Notes under the pieces: generated by a model
The model's input: only the letters and a program-made list of their open reading frames with translations
Databases searched by the model: none
What the model was told of the DNA's origin: nothing
Assembly: GCA_020850535.1 (NCBI GenBank)
Contig: JADZEM010000004.1
Location: 1-64,000, forward strand
DNA length: 64,000 bases
DNA from: Chloroflexota bacterium
Lineage (GTDB): Bacteria; Chloroflexota; UBA6077; JACCZL01
Direction: 5' to 3'
Shown here: positions 16,795 to 26,283 of the stretch, in pieces
Layout: each line of letters begins with the position of its first letter
Position numbering within the stretch: the first letter of the stretch is position 1
Program-made: the position numbers and the translations under genes

Positions 16795-17465
16795 GAAGCG
16801 CCGCCTGCCGCCTCTGTGGGCCAGGGGCCAGTCAGCAACGGCATCAGGTCCGTCAGGTGCTCCACCACCGCCCAGTAGGCCACGCCGCGCTCGGCCAGCA
16901 CCGTCGGGCGGGCCTGAAATCCGACGTACTGCACGCCGGCTCGCGCCGCCGCCGCGCCGTCCATCCAGGAGTCGCCGACCATCACCGTGCGATCCCTGCC
17001 GACGGCCAGCCGCTCCATCGCGATCCGGATGCCGGCCGGATCCGGCTTCATGGCGGCCTCATCGCGCGTCAGCACCAGATCGAACGCTGAGGACATTGCG
17101 AAGAGATCGAGGGCGGCCAGGGTGGCCGGCCGAGCGTTGTTCGTCAGCACCGTGAGGCTGAAACCGTGATCGCGCAGGGCGTGCAGCGTCTCGACGGCGT
17201 TCGGCTCGATGGTGGCGGCGATCATCCCCGCCGTCTCGTACTCCACGACGATGCGCCACGCCTCGTCGTGGATGTCTGGGGCGTGCGCGGTCCCAGACGC
17301 GATGATCTGCCCGATGGACAGGCGCATCAGCCCCTCGGCCTCGCCATAGGCCTCCGGGTGGCCGGCCTGCCGCAACAGCTCCAGCAGCTCGCGCCGGATC
17401 CCCAGAAAGTCGATCTTGGAGTGAACCAGCGTATTGTCGAAATCGAAGACGATCAGTCCGCTCAA
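16791..17465 (-). CDS. HAD-superfamily hydrolase
   Basis: 224 residues. Motif I FDFDNTLV (nucleophile Asp8, Asp10), motif II near LTNN, a Lys in MKPDPAG, and motif IV MVGDSWMD match HAD subfamily IA phosphatases with an alpha-helical cap. Phosphoglycolate phosphatase or a nucleotide/sugar phosphatase are possible; the sequence does not decide. It is coupled to folC by a 4-base overlap. Confidence 0.88.
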   Translation of the reverse strand: MSGLIVFDFDNTLVHSKIDFLGIRRELLELLRQAGHPEAYGEAEGLMRLSIGQIIASGTAHAPDIHDEAWRIVVEYETAGMIAATIEPNAVETLHALRDHGFSLTVLTNNARPATLAALDLFAMSSAFDLVLTRDEAAMKPDPAGIRIAMERLAVGRDRTVMVGDSWMDGAAAARAGVQYVGFQARPTVLAERGVAYWAVVEHLTDLMPLLTGPWPTEAAGGAS

Positions 17466-17539
17466 GCTCAGTCCTTCCGCGGTCGGGTTCGGCTGCGAGG
17501 ATACGTGCGGCCAGTATGGCGCACCACTCCGAGCCGGCG

Positions 17540-18421
17540 TCAGACGCGCGGCGGCTGCTCGCCGTCAGCGTAGTGGTAGAAGCCGCGCCCGCTCTTGCGC
17601 CCCAGGTAGCCGGCCGCCACCAGCTGCTTGAGGAGCGGCGGCGGCGCATAGCGCGGCTCGTGCAGCTCCTCGAACAGGACGTTGGCGATGAAGTAGACGG
17701 TGTCCAGCCCGATGTAGTCGGCCAGCGTGAGCGGCCCCATCGGATGATTGGTCCCGAGGAGCATCCCCAGGTCGATGTCCTCGCGCGAGGCGAACCCGTG
17801 CTCCAGCATCGTGATGGCGTCCACGAGGTACGGCACCAGCAGCATGTTGACGATGAAGCCGGCCCGATCCTTGGATACGATGACCCGCTTCCCGAGCGCC
17901 TCCCCGAACGCTCGCGCCGTTGCCAGCGTCTCGTCAGACGTGGTGATGGCCCGTACCAGCTCGATCAGCCGCATGATCGGGACCGGGTTCATGAAGTGGA
18001 TGCCGAGCACCCGATCCGGGCGGCTCGTCACACTGGCGAGATCGACAATCGGGATCGACGAGGTGTTGCTGGCGAGAATCGTCTCGGCCTTGCAGGCGGC
18101 GTCGAGCGTCTGGAACACGGCCTGCTTGGCCGCCCGGTTCTCCGTGACGGCTTCGACGACCAGATCGCAGCCGGCCAGGGCGCTGAGGCTGGTGACCCCG
18201 CTGAGCCGTCCGATAGCCGCCGCACGATCCTCCTCGGACAGACGCCCGCGCATGAACGCCGTGTCCAACGAGCGGTGAGTCCGCGCCAGTCCGCGCCGCA
18301 GCGCCGCGTCGTCGACCTCGTGAACGATGGTCGTGTGACCGGCCCGCGCGCAGACCTCCGCGATGCCGGACCCCATCAGCCCGCAGCCCACCACGCCGAC
18401 CGTACGTATCTCGCCTGCCAC
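17540..18421 (-). CDS. 3-hydroxyacyl-CoA dehydrogenase
   Basis: 293 residues from a GTG at 18421; this gives the usual family length and places the NAD-binding GCGLMGSG at residues 12-19. In-frame ATGs at 18508/18511 would add about 30 residues. Other signatures are NTSSIP, the catalytic His of GIHFMNPVP with Glu in LIELV, and the C-terminal domain with NHPMGPLTLADYIGLD. It oxidises 3-hydroxybutyryl-CoA or related thioesters. It lies 74 bases upstream of the HAD-folC pair and may share their transcript. Confidence 0.9.
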   Translation of the reverse strand: MAGEIRTVGVVGCGLMGSGIAEVCARAGHTTIVHEVDDAALRRGLARTHRSLDTAFMRGRLSEEDRAAAIGRLSGVTSLSALAGCDLVVEAVTENRAAKQAVFQTLDAACKAETILASNTSSIPIVDLASVTSRPDRVLGIHFMNPVPIMRLIELVRAITTSDETLATARAFGEALGKRVIVSKDRAGFIVNMLLVPYLVDAITMLEHGFASREDIDLGMLLGTNHPMGPLTLADYIGLDTVYFIANVLFEELHEPRYAPPPLLKQLVAAGYLGRKSGRGFYHYADGEQPPRV

Positions 18422-18523
18422 AGCCTGCCCTGCCCACTCCCTCAAGATACCGCGACGCACGGCCAGGCCGGCCGCCTCGCGCCCGCTTGACAGCGGGCTG
18501 GCTGTCATCATACCGTTCGGCCG

Positions 18524-19075
18524 ATGCCGCTCGCCTTCGCCCGCACCCTGGATGCCCGCACGCTGGCCGCCGCGACGGCCCTGCTCGGCCGCTCGCGTCG
18601 CGCGGACCGTGCGGCAGCGTTCACGGCGCGCCATCTGGCGAAGCTGCACGTCCTGTTGCTTGGCATCCTGTTCGTCGGAGGACGCGGCGCAGCCGGCTGG
18701 CGGCGACGGGAAACGGGCCTGCGGATCGCCGTCGCGTTGCCGCTGACCATCGCCGCCGTGAGCGTCGTCGGCCGCTTTGTCGAGCGGCAGCGCCCCTTCG
18801 CCGAGGCCCAGTTCGGCGCGCGGCTGGTGGAGCACGCGCCGCACCGGTCCTTTCCATCACGCCACAGCGCCTGTGCCGCCGCCATGACCACCGTGGCCCT
18901 GCCGGACGCCCCCGTCATCGGCGCGGCGATGGGCCTGGGGGCGCTCGGACTGGCCATCAGCCGGATCTACACGGGCCTGCACTATCCCACGGACGTGCTG
19001 GCCGGCTGGCTGATCGGCGCTGGCATCGGTATCATCGCGCGGCAGAAGGAGCTACCCCGTGCGCCCTGGACCTGA
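18524..19075 (+). CDS. PAP2-type membrane phosphatase
   Basis: 183 residues with about four or five membrane segments. The three PAP2 motifs are visible: VERQRPF, PSRHSA with the catalytic His context, and SRIYTGLHYPTDVLAG. Such enzymes dephosphorylate undecaprenyl pyrophosphate or phosphatidate at the membrane. It is divergent from the dehydrogenase gene and overlaps the next gene by 17 bases. Confidence 0.85.
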   Translation: MPLAFARTLDARTLAAATALLGRSRRADRAAAFTARHLAKLHVLLLGILFVGGRGAAGWRRRETGLRIAVALPLTIAAVSVVGRFVERQRPFAEAQFGARLVEHAPHRSFPSRHSACAAAMTTVALPDAPVIGAAMGLGALGLAISRIYTGLHYPTDVLAGWLIGAGIGIIARQKELPRAPWT

Positions 19076-19631
19076 TCTGCCCCCTCGACCTCATCGACGG
19101 CTGCTCGTGTCCCTGCTCGTATTCGCCGCGACGCTCGTCGCCTGTACGACCGCCCCGGCGACCCCCACCCCCGCCGCCAAGGAGCCAGCCGCCGCGAAGC
19201 CGGCCGCATCTCCTTCGCCGCTGGCCGCCAGCAGCCCCGCTCCGGCGGCGAAGCCGCAGGCGCCCGTCGGCGGCGGCGCAGCTCAGCCACGGGCGGCGGC
19301 CACGTTTGCGCCTATCGGCGGCAGCGCGGCGCTGATCGTCCCAACGCCGAACTTCGCCAGTCAGGCGACGGCGGTCCCGGCCGCCCTCGCGCCGACGGTG
19401 GCTATCGGGACGGTCCAGCCGGCCGGCGTGGTGCAGGTCACGGGCACACTCTCGCGCATCCCAACGGCGGTGCCCGGACCCGCCGGCGCCAGCGCGGCCA
19501 ACGCCATCGCGACGGCGCAGGCGGGGGGCGCGAACGTGAACCTTGTCACCATCGGCGCGATCCTGACCTCGACGCCGCTGGTCCGGATCCAGCAGCAGCC
19601 ACAGCCGACCATCGCATTCCCGCCGCGTTAG
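19059..19631 (+). CDS. Ala/Pro-rich putative lipoprotein
   Basis: 190 residues from a GTG that overlaps the PAP2 stop. A basic N-terminus (PPRPHRRLLVSL) is followed by a hydrophobic core and a lipobox ending TLVAC. The mature chain is low-complexity Ala/Pro/Thr, without a domain I recognise. It is probably a surface-anchored, disordered protein. The biased composition comes with ordinary codon use, so it is likely real. Confidence 0.65.
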   Translation: MRPGPDLPPRPHRRLLVSLLVFAATLVACTTAPATPTPAAKEPAAAKPAASPSPLAASSPAPAAKPQAPVGGGAAQPRAAATFAPIGGSAALIVPTPNFASQATAVPAALAPTVAIGTVQPAGVVQVTGTLSRIPTAVPGPAGASAANAIATAQAGGANVNLVTIGAILTSTPLVRIQQQPQPTIAFPPR

Positions 19632-19645
19632 CAGGGACGCCCGGG

Positions 19646-20557
19646 CTACATCCCGAGGTCGAGATCCTTCAGGAACTGCTCGATCTCGGGAGAGAGTTTG
19701 GCCGGCTCGTCCGACGCCTCTTCTTCTGGCGGCGGCGACTGCCCGGGGATCTGGTACGTCACGTCGTAGTGCGACTCCAGGCGGGCCACCAACGACTTGA
19801 CGGCTGGCTGCCGGTCCATCGCAACGTCGAGCTCGGCGTACTGGAGCCGGCCCCGATGCACCGGCGCAAGCGTGGCCGGGAAGTCGTAGAAGGCTGCCAG
19901 CACTTCGAGCATCCTGGCCGTCCCGGCGAAGTCCTCGTCGAGCTGCGCGTAGTGCGGCAGGTGAGCCATGAAGCTCATGATGCCGATGTCCATGGCCACG
20001 GCGGCATCGTTGAGCCGGTTCATGATGGTGGTCGGCCCTTCGTACTGGCTCTGGCGCTGCTGGACGAGCGGCGGCATGGCGCCAGCCCGGGGCTCGATGG
20101 GTCCAGGATTGCCCGTCACCACCAGCGGGCGCGTATGTGGCACCGAGTCGTACATCGCGCCGATGCGGCAGTACACCGACACCTTGAAGTACTCGAGCAG
20201 CGCCACAATCGAGTCGATGTAGTCCTCGGCCATGGCGTGAGGCTCGAGCAAGTGCAGGAAGAGCAGGTCCGGCTCCGACTCGTCGTCGGCGGGCGCGAAA
20301 TTGACGAAACTATTCGGGTAGGTCATCTCGCGCTGCCCGTTGACCATCTTCACCGAGGGACGGTAGCGCGTAAAGTCGAAGAACGTGCCCGGCCGCGCCA
20401 GCGCTCCGAGCTTCTGCGCCTGGAAGTGGCGCTCAAGCTGGCGCAGCGTCAGGCTGCCGACGCTGCCCACGTCCACCCAGGGCCGAATCATGACCAGGGC
20501 GTGTGTGTTGCGCGGCTCGCGGAGCGGCTCCAGAACCTCGAATGCGCCAATCCTCAT
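19646..20557 (-). CDS. PAC2-family protein
   Basis: 303 residues. The layout fits the PAC2 (proteasome assembly chaperone-like) family found in actinobacteria and Chloroflexi: an N-terminal LVMIRPWVDVGSVGSLTLRQLERHF region, a central VSVYCRIGAMYDSVPHTRP, and GIMSFMAHLPHYAQ. The last ~40 residues are acidic and Pro-rich (PPPEEEASDEPAK) followed by a short helix. Function in bacteria is unsettled. It is transcribed alone behind a strong terminator. Confidence 0.8.
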   Translation of the reverse strand: MRIGAFEVLEPLREPRNTHALVMIRPWVDVGSVGSLTLRQLERHFQAQKLGALARPGTFFDFTRYRPSVKMVNGQREMTYPNSFVNFAPADDESEPDLLFLHLLEPHAMAEDYIDSIVALLEYFKVSVYCRIGAMYDSVPHTRPLVVTGNPGPIEPRAGAMPPLVQQRQSQYEGPTTIMNRLNDAAVAMDIGIMSFMAHLPHYAQLDEDFAGTARMLEVLAAFYDFPATLAPVHRGRLQYAELDVAMDRQPAVKSLVARLESHYDVTYQIPGQSPPPEEEASDEPAKLSPEIEQFLKDLDLGM

Positions 20558-20654
20558 GGTAGAGACATGCTACCCTGCCGAACGCCTGTCCGTCACGCCG
20601 GGTGCACCGGGGCTGACGCTGCCCGGCCCTCGCTGGCAGCGCAGCCGGAAAGCC

Positions 20655-20684
20655 GAAGGCCCGACGATTGCTCGTCGGGCCTTC
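20655..20684. terminator. 13-bp stem tetraloop terminator
   Basis: GAAGGCCCGACGA pairs perfectly with 20672-20684 across the loop TTGC. It lies 24 bases past the end of the ferredoxin gene and upstream of the PAC2 gene, so it ends ferredoxin transcription. Confidence 0.75.
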
Positions 20685-20707
20685 TGGTCCAGTGCGTAGA
20701 GGCGTCG

Positions 20708-21001
20708 TCAGGCGGGCGGGCTGAGCTCGTTGATGCGCGCGCGAACGGCGTCGGCATCCTGGAACCACTGCGCGTTGAGCGTAGTGAACTCGGACCACTC
20801 CGCCGGCACCGCCGAGTCGTGGAAGATCGCGGTGACGGGGCACTCTGGCTCGCACGCGCCACACTCGATGCACTCATCCGGGTTGATGTAGAGGGTGCGG
20901 TCAGCAGCCTCATCCCCGATGTAGATGCAGGACACGGGGCAGACATCCACGCAGCTCTGGTTCTTGACGTCGATGCACGGCTCGGCGATCACATACGTCA
21001 T
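20708..21001 (-). CDS. fdxA: 7Fe ferredoxin
   Basis: 97 residues from the ATG at 21001, with GGAG at a good distance; an upstream in-frame start would add 7 residues. The cysteines Cys9, Cys17 and Cys54 would bind a [3Fe-4S] cluster, and Cys21, Cys44, Cys47 and Cys50 a [4Fe-4S] cluster, the classic FdxA pattern. A C-terminal tail with AEWSEF and a helix completes it. It is a soluble electron carrier and is monocistronic. Confidence 0.93.
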   Translation of the reverse strand: MTYVIAEPCIDVKNQSCVDVCPVSCIYIGDEAADRTLYINPDECIECGACEPECPVTAIFHDSAVPAEWSEFTTLNAQWFQDADAVRARINELSPPA

Positions 21002-21059
21002 GAAGGTACTCCTTGCGGACACGTCGGACGTGCCGTTGAAACCACTCTAGGCCAGCACC

Positions 21060-21100
21060 GTAAACATCGGTCGTAAACGTCAGTAAACGTCTGGTAAACG
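21060..21100. promoter_or_regulatory. four GTAAAC direct repeats, candidate response-regulator site
   Basis: GTAAACA (21060), GTAAACG (21073), GTAAACG (21083) and GTAAACG (21094) repeat in the same orientation at 13, 10 and 11 bases. They lie between the divergent ferredoxin and histidine kinase/OmpR-regulator genes. Direct repeats about one helical turn apart are the usual targets of OmpR/PhoB-type regulators, so autoregulation by the neighbouring regulator is plausible. Confidence 0.6.
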
Positions 21101-21260
21101 CCGAATCGCAATGAAGCCTATGCTAAGCCTGGAGTCCGGCCCAGGCTCACAGGCGCCGATAGCCTTGCAATACCCTCGCCGTGACGTGGCCTTGACGGCG
21201 TCACGCTAGGCAAAGGTCAGTGCTGCGAGGTATACCGATGAGCGTGTCGGAGGGAGGTCT

Positions 21261-22937
21261 GTGAGCACCGCCCCGCTGGTCAGCGAGCATCCACGCGCCG
21301 CCGCCCGCCTCCTCGGGCGGATGCCCCGACTCATCGCCTCGGCCGACGATCTCGAAGAGGGGCTGCGTCGGTCGGCTGAGCTGGTCGCAGAATCTGCGCG
21401 CGCGGATGTCGCGTCGATCCGCATCGGGAGCGTCGGACGGCCGGCCATCGTGCACTGGCGGCAGCGCGGCCAACACGGCAGCAGCCTCGATGGGCTGCCG
21501 GTGCGGCTCGACGTGCCGCTGATGCTGCGTGGCCGGCGTCTCGGGATGTTGACGGTCGCCCGTCAGCGGCGGCGGCCCTTTTCGCCGGCTGCCACAGTGC
21601 TGGTCGAGTCGTTCGCCGGCCCCATCGCCCTGGCCATCGACAACACCCGCCTGTTCGACGCCCTCCAGGACCGGCTGGCGGAGCTGTCGCGGCTTGGCGA
21701 TGCCAGCGAGGCCGTGGCGGCGCTGGGCGACGTCGAAGAGGTGGCGGCGCAGATCGCGTTGCGCGCCGCCGACCTCGTCCAGGCCGAACGTGCCGCCGTG
21801 CTGATGCTCGATCAGCTTGGCGAGTCGCTGGTGGCGCTGCCGCCGGGGTACGGCATCCCGCCATCTCACCTCTGGCGGCTGCGCTTCCGTCTCCGTGATG
21901 GCGGCTCCAACGTCCGCGTGTTCGAGTCCGGCCGGCCGTACATCAACAACGACGCCAGCGGAGACCAGCACGATCCCTGTCGCTCGCCGCGCGCCCTCGA
22001 AGAGCGCTCGGTCTTGATCGTGCCGCTGCGGTCGGTGCGGACGCTCGGCGTGCTGCGCGTCTCCAACAAGCAGCACAAGCTGTTCAACCGGAACGACGCC
22101 CGCCTGCTGGGCGTGTTCGCGGCGCAGGCCGCCGTGGCGCTGAGCAACGCCACGCGCTATCAGCAGGCCGTCTTCGAGCGCGAGCAGCTGAAGGAGTTGG
22201 AGCGCCTGAAATCCCAGTTCCTCTCGCTCGTCTCACACGAGCTGCGGACGCCGTTGTCGTCGATCAAGGCCTCGGCGGAGGTGCTGCTGTCAACCGCGCC
22301 GCCCGACGCGTCCGAGGCTCAGATGCGCCTGCTCCGCAACATCGACCGTTCGAGCGACCGCCTGGGAACGCTGATCACGGATCTGCTCGATCTGACGCGG
22401 CTGGAGGGCGGGCGGCTGGAGCTGCGCCGCGAGCTGCTCGATCTGCGCGATGTCGTGGTCGAGGCTATCGCCACCGTTCGGCCCCTGGCCGACGCGCGCC
22501 GGCAGCAGCTGTCTGTCGATCTGGATGCGCTGCCTTGCCCGATCCTCGGCGACCGCCGCCGCCTGGAACAGGTCGCCCTAAACCTGCTGACCAACGCCGT
22601 CAAGTACGGGCGCATCGGCGGGCGAGTCTGGCTGTCGGTGCGGCGGGCAACGGACGGGGCCATGCGCCTCGAAGTCCGCGACGATGGGCCGGGCATCCGC
22701 GAGAGTGATCAGCGGCTCGTCTTCGAGCGCTTCTACCGCCCGGACAACGACGAGACGCGCAGCGCCCAGGGGACGGGCCTTGGACTGCCCATCGCGCGGG
22801 CGCTGGCCGAGCTGCACGGCGGCCGCATCGAGCTGCTGAGTGAGCCAGGGCGTGGCACGACATTCGTCGTCAGCTTGCCAGAGGCGCACCAGGCCGATCT
22901 CGACGAGGCCGATCTCGGCGCGGGGGCCGCCAGATGA
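21261..22937 (+). CDS. GAF-domain sensor histidine kinase
   Basis: 558 residues from a GTG preceded by GGAGGGAGG. Two GAF-like regions (about 20-135 and 150-300) precede a HisKA domain with SHELRTPL (phospho-acceptor His326) and a HATPase domain with NLLTNAVKYG, DDGPGI and GTGLGL. No membrane segment is present, so it senses a cytoplasmic signal. It overlaps the response regulator start by 4 bases, and the pair is one operon downstream of the GTAAAC repeats. Confidence 0.93.
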   Translation: MSTAPLVSEHPRAAARLLGRMPRLIASADDLEEGLRRSAELVAESARADVASIRIGSVGRPAIVHWRQRGQHGSSLDGLPVRLDVPLMLRGRRLGMLTVARQRRRPFSPAATVLVESFAGPIALAIDNTRLFDALQDRLAELSRLGDASEAVAALGDVEEVAAQIALRAADLVQAERAAVLMLDQLGESLVALPPGYGIPPSHLWRLRFRLRDGGSNVRVFESGRPYINNDASGDQHDPCRSPRALEERSVLIVPLRSVRTLGVLRVSNKQHKLFNRNDARLLGVFAAQAAVALSNATRYQQAVFEREQLKELERLKSQFLSLVSHELRTPLSSIKASAEVLLSTAPPDASEAQMRLLRNIDRSSDRLGTLITDLLDLTRLEGGRLELRRELLDLRDVVVEAIATVRPLADARRQQLSVDLDALPCPILGDRRRLEQVALNLLTNAVKYGRIGGRVWLSVRRATDGAMRLEVRDDGPGIRESDQRLVFERFYRPDNDETRSAQGTGLGLPIARALAELHGGRIELLSEPGRGTTFVVSLPEAHQADLDEADLGAGAAR

Positions 22938-23659
22938 AGATGCTGATCGTAGACGACGATCACGATCTGCTCGAAGCGCTCGGCCTCGGGCTGCAGTTGC
23001 AGTGGCCGGGCATCGACGTGCTCACCGCCCGCGACGGCGAGGAAGCGCTCACCCGCTTCTTCGACGATCTTCCGGACGTGGTCGTGCTGGACGTGGGCCT
23101 GCCCCGCCTGGACGGCTTCGAGGTGCTGCGGCGCATCCGCCAGGTCTCGGACACGCCGGTCCTGATGCTGACGGCGCGCGGGGAGGAGCTGGACAAGGTC
23201 CGTGGGCTGGAGATCGGCGCGGACGACTACGTCACCAAGCCGTTCAGCCCGCTGGAGCTGCTGGCGCGCATCAAGGCGGTGCTCCGCCGCACCGACTTGA
23301 TCCCGCAGGCGCGGGGCGGCGCGACGTTTCGGGCAGCCGATCTTTCCGTCGACTTCGACTCGCACGAGGTTCAGAAGGCCGGCCAGCCGGTCTCGCTCAG
23401 CGCTACGGAGTACCGGCTGCTGTTCCATCTGGTCCGCAACGCCGGTCACATCGTCCCGCGAGCCACCTTGCTGGCCCGCGTCTGGGGCGACGAGTACCGC
23501 GATCAGACGGACTACCTGAAGGTCTACATCAACCGCCTGCGAGCCAAGATCGAGGATGACCCTGAGCGGCCACGGTTCATCCACACCGAGCGCGGCCTGG
23601 GCTATCGCTTCACCCGCCCGAGCGGCCAGCCGGGGACGGCGCCCCCAGCGCCGACTTGA
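22934..23659 (+). CDS. OmpR/PhoB-family response regulator
   Basis: 241 residues. A receiver domain with acidic DDD (7-9), phospho-acceptor Asp53 (VLDVGLP) and the conserved Lys in TKPF is followed by a winged-helix DNA-binding domain. The latter has LSATEYRLLFHLVRN, RVWGDEYRD and HTERGLGYRF. It is partner of the kinase directly upstream. Its last 50 bases overlap the 3' end of the convergent hybrid kinase gene, an unusually long coding overlap. Confidence 0.94.
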   Translation: MKMLIVDDDHDLLEALGLGLQLQWPGIDVLTARDGEEALTRFFDDLPDVVVLDVGLPRLDGFEVLRRIRQVSDTPVLMLTARGEELDKVRGLEIGADDYVTKPFSPLELLARIKAVLRRTDLIPQARGGATFRAADLSVDFDSHEVQKAGQPVSLSATEYRLLFHLVRNAGHIVPRATLLARVWGDEYRDQTDYLKVYINRLRAKIEDDPERPRFIHTERGLGYRFTRPSGQPGTAPPAPT

Positions 23660-26075
23660 CGGCTTCGACCAGCGCCGCCAGCCTGAACGGCTTGCCGATG
23701 ACGGCGGCGATCCCCGGCGGCGGCGAACTCGAGTCGAGGTCGCTGCCCCAGCCGGTCACCAGCAGGATCGGCACGCCGGGCGCCCGCCGCTTGATGGCGG
23801 CGGCAACCTGGACGCCCGTGAGGTCAGGCATGCCGTAGTCGGTCACTACCAGATCGTGCTGCTCGGGATCGAAGGTGGCGACGGCCTCTTCGCCGCCGGA
23901 GCAGACCGTCACGTCAAACCCTTCGAGCAGCATCAGGCGCTGCACGATGGCGGCAAGTCCCGGCTCGTCGTCCACAAAGAGGATGTGGCGGCGACGGTCG
24001 GGGGCCGGTGCAACCTGCACCGGCGGCTCATCGACGCTGACATCCGCAAACGGCAGCTCAATGGTGAAGGTCGTGCCGCCGTGCGGGACGCTCGAGACAC
24101 TCAAGTGCCCGCCGCGTCGGCGGATGATGCCGTAGGACACGGCCAGCCCGAGGCCAGTTCCGCCCTCCGCCTTGGTGGTGAAGAACGGCTCGAACACGCG
24201 CCGCGCCACGGACCGCGACATCCCGACGCCGGTGTCTGAGACGTGCAGCCTGACCGTCTCGCCGTCACGCACACCCCGAACCCGCAGGCTGCCGCCGTGA
24301 GGCATCGCATCGACGGCGTTCAGGATCAGGTTGGTCACCACCTCGCGCAGCTCGAGCGGCTCGGCCGCCACCAGCAGACCGCCCTGCACGTCCACATCGA
24401 CGTTGACGGTGACGCCACGCGCCTGGGCCGCGTCCCGCCAGCTCGGTCGCGTCAACTCGACCGTGTCGCGGGCCAGCTTGGCGAGGTCGACAATGGAGAC
24501 GTTGGCGTCGGTGCGGACCCGAGCGAACTCCTGGATGCGTCGAACGGTCCGCGCTCCGTCTTCGGCTGCACGCTCGATCTGGCTCAGCGCCTCCAGCAGG
24601 CGCGCCGCGTCGATGTTGCCGCGTTCAACCTCCAGGCGGGCCAGCTCGGCGCGGCCCAGCACTGCCGCCAGCAGGTTGTTGACGTCATGGGCAACGCCCG
24701 TCGAGAGCTGGCCGAGGGCGCGCAGCTTTTCGGCTTCGGCAGCGCGTTCCTCCGCGTGACGGCGATCGGTCACGTCGCGCAGCACGACCACCGTGCCGGT
24801 GCCAGCCGGGCCAAACTGATGCCCTCGCAGCGTCAGCACGCGCTCGTCGCCGTCGATCTCACCGACGATCTCGCGCTCGGACTGCTCGCCGCGCAAGGCC
24901 CGCAACAGCTCAGCACTGACCGGCTGCCTGGCATCCGCACCACGGTCAGAGGAGCGCAGCAGCGGCAGCGCCGCCGAGAGCGGCTGTCCGACCAGCTGGC
25001 CGGGGCGCTTCCCGAGGATCGTGGCCGCGCTGCTGTTCGCCGAGGTGACGGCCCCGCTCTCGTCGACCAGCAGCACACCCTCGGAGAGCGCTTCGAGCAG
25101 GGCTTGCAGCTCGGCTGCCTGCCGGCTGGAGCGAACCGCCGACTCGCGCTGATAGGCGTAGGCGCGGGCGTTGGCGACGGCCACCACCGCGTGCGTCGCG
25201 AGGAGACCCAGCACCTGGGCGTCCTCCTCGTCGAACGTCGCGCCCTCGGCGACCTTGCGGGCCAGGAGCACGCCAAGGCGCTCATCGCCGAGCACCAGCG
25301 GCGCGGCGACGGCAGCCTGGACCCCGGCCTCCACTCCATCGGGCATCGCGCCAGACCAGGCGCGGTACCGGTTGATCCACATCGGCGCACGGGTCTCGAA
25401 CGCCATCCCCACCAGGCCCTCACCGGGGCGGCGCACCAGCATCGCCCGCTGCCGCTCCGGTGGGAAGCGCCGATGCGCCTGAAGCTCGCCGCTGGTCTCG
25501 TTCCACAGGTAGAGCGTCACGCCGTTCGCTTCGAGGAGACGGCGTGCTTCGGTGAGCACGAGGTCGAGGATCTCGTTCTCGTCGAGGCGGGAGATCACCG
25601 CTGTCGAGATCCGTTGCAAACTCAGCAGTCGCTCGGCCCGGCGGATCGCGGCGACTTCAAGCTCGCGCGCCCGCAGCAGCGTCCTGACGCGCGCCTCCAG
25701 CTCGAGGACGTCGAACGGCTTGGAGAGGTAGTCGTCGGCGCCGGCCGTCAGACAGTCGATCACTCCGGATTGGCCGCGAGCGGACACCATCAGGATCGCC
25801 ACGCTGCGACCGAGCTTTGCGCGGATCTGGTGGCAAGCCTGGATACCGTCCGTACCGGGCAGCATCAGATCCAGCACGATGAGATCGGGCGGGAGCGCGT
25901 CGATCGCGGTCAGCGCGGTGACCGCATCCGAGGTCGAATCAACTAGGAACCCGGAGGCGCCGAGGATAGTCGCAACCAGTCCGCTGACGTTCGGATCGTC
26001 GTCGACGACCAGGATGCGCGCAGGGCGACGCTGCCCTGGCGTCGGTGTGGTCCCAGGCACCTGTGCAGTCATCAC
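23610..26075 (-). CDS. hybrid sensor kinase REC-GAF-PAS-HisKA-HATPase-REC
   Basis: 821 residues. Receiver 1 carries DDD and Asp69 (VLDLMLPG). A GAF domain (about 150-310) and a PAS domain (about 325-440) follow. A HisKA core with GVAHDVNN (His463) and HATPase motifs NLILNAVDA and GTGLGLAVSYG come next, and a C-terminal receiver has TDYGMPD (Asp near 745). The HDxNN histidine box belongs to the group often linked to phosphorelay hybrids. It is soluble. No dedicated output gene lies beside it; the convergent OmpR regulator is the nearest. Confidence 0.92.
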   Translation of the reverse strand: MMTAQVPGTTPTPGQRRPARILVVDDDPNVSGLVATILGASGFLVDSTSDAVTALTAIDALPPDLIVLDLMLPGTDGIQACHQIRAKLGRSVAILMVSARGQSGVIDCLTAGADDYLSKPFDVLELEARVRTLLRARELEVAAIRRAERLLSLQRISTAVISRLDENEILDLVLTEARRLLEANGVTLYLWNETSGELQAHRRFPPERQRAMLVRRPGEGLVGMAFETRAPMWINRYRAWSGAMPDGVEAGVQAAVAAPLVLGDERLGVLLARKVAEGATFDEEDAQVLGLLATHAVVAVANARAYAYQRESAVRSSRQAAELQALLEALSEGVLLVDESGAVTSANSSAATILGKRPGQLVGQPLSAALPLLRSSDRGADARQPVSAELLRALRGEQSEREIVGEIDGDERVLTLRGHQFGPAGTGTVVVLRDVTDRRHAEERAAEAEKLRALGQLSTGVAHDVNNLLAAVLGRAELARLEVERGNIDAARLLEALSQIERAAEDGARTVRRIQEFARVRTDANVSIVDLAKLARDTVELTRPSWRDAAQARGVTVNVDVDVQGGLLVAAEPLELREVVTNLILNAVDAMPHGGSLRVRGVRDGETVRLHVSDTGVGMSRSVARRVFEPFFTTKAEGGTGLGLAVSYGIIRRRGGHLSVSSVPHGGTTFTIELPFADVSVDEPPVQVAPAPDRRRHILFVDDEPGLAAIVQRLMLLEGFDVTVCSGGEEAVATFDPEQHDLVVTDYGMPDLTGVQVAAAIKRRAPGVPILLVTGWGSDLDSSSPPPGIAAVIGKPFRLAALVEAVKSALGAPSPAGRSGG

Positions 26076-26283
26076 CAGTCGATGGTACCGCGTCGGTCAC
26101 GTTGCATCGAGATTGCACACCCCGTGAAATCATACTGCAATTCGATTGGCGAACAGAGCCGTCGCAGGTTTGTCGGTGGCATGGGTGTTCCTGGGCGCCA
26201 AGGCCGCGGGGATCGTACTCCTGTGACGTGTGCAGGGGCGCGCTGGTTCCGTAGCCTGCCGGGTCCGACCTTCGCCGAAGCGA

